DNA of 64,000 nucleotides from Nocardia araoensis NBRC 100135 (lineage in GTDB: Bacteria; Actinomycetota; Actinomycetes; Mycobacteriales; Mycobacteriaceae). Position 1 is the stretch's first letter. The text below holds more notes on this DNA, generated by a model. The model was not told where the DNA came from, searched no databases, and was given only the letters and a program-made list of their open reading frames with translations. The stretch spans positions 124,001 through 188,000 of the forward strand of contig NZ_BAFR01000034.1 of the NCBI RefSeq assembly GCF_000308435.1, read 5' to 3'. The letters are not shown here.

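Overview
The window is high-GC DNA with GTG starts and actinobacterial gene families throughout. The neighbourhood of metX, icd, trpS, a YihY/YhjD-type membrane protein and a DacB-type carboxypeptidase resembles the order known from mycobacteria and nocardiae. The best guess is a Nocardia or close relative (Mycobacteriales); this is inferred from gene content, not from a database search.

1-16 kb is chromosomal core and metabolic sequence. It holds a DUF3017 membrane protein, a nitroreductase divergent from an HxlR regulator, metX behind a SAM-IV riboswitch and a small coupled leader ORF, a TetR/DHA2 efflux pair, NADP-isocitrate dehydrogenase, a DHA1 transporter, and a TetR-controlled operon. 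That operon encodes all four steps of a beta-oxidation cycle (acyl-CoA dehydrogenase, MaoC hydratase, SDR dehydrogenase, SCP-x-type thiolase) plus an SRPBCC protein. A hydrolase and exonuclease III follow.

16.6-24.8 kb is accessory DNA inserted at the junction between exonuclease III and a barnase-type RNase gene. Copies of that junction occur at about 21.4 and 24.8 kb, and 34 bp are perfectly repeated, so two tandem integrative-element remnants are likely. The first carries a PIN-domain protein with a partner, a serine recombinase and an AT-richer unknown gene. The second carries a DUF5753/XRE regulator, a DUF6879 protein and several very small genes. The intact secreted RNase and its barstar inhibitor sit just beyond the right end.

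25.8-38.1 kb returns to chromosomal genes: TetR, an MpaB-type oxygenase, trpS, a YhjD-like protein, D-Ala-D-Ala carboxypeptidase, an efflux pump with its TetR, phenylalanine hydroxylase, a His-rich DUF4396 protein behind a CsoR-like operator, an orphan VapB, a DUF6881 protein, RadC, and a HEAT-repeat protein overlapping a MerR-HEAT fusion.

38.1-64.0 kb is one uninterrupted minus-strand reading frame of at least 8,626 codons, open at the window edge. It encodes a giant modular protein. Nine copies of a short DPVAIDLGD-like motif separate blocks containing a PP2C phosphatase, LuxR-type HTHs, a PI3/4-kinase-like catalytic loop, an entire ECF sigma factor, three tandem HTH plus LacI-HTH repeats, a Nudix hydrolase, three ADP-ribosyltransferase-like domains, a possible Fic-like domain, a DUF1023 hydrolase, a bacterial sugar transferase and a papain-fold toxin/deamidase. 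The C-terminus is an alternating array of aminoglycoside-phosphotransferase-like kinases and GNAT-like modules. The composition resembles polymorphic-toxin or effector megaproteins, and this is the most novel content of the window.
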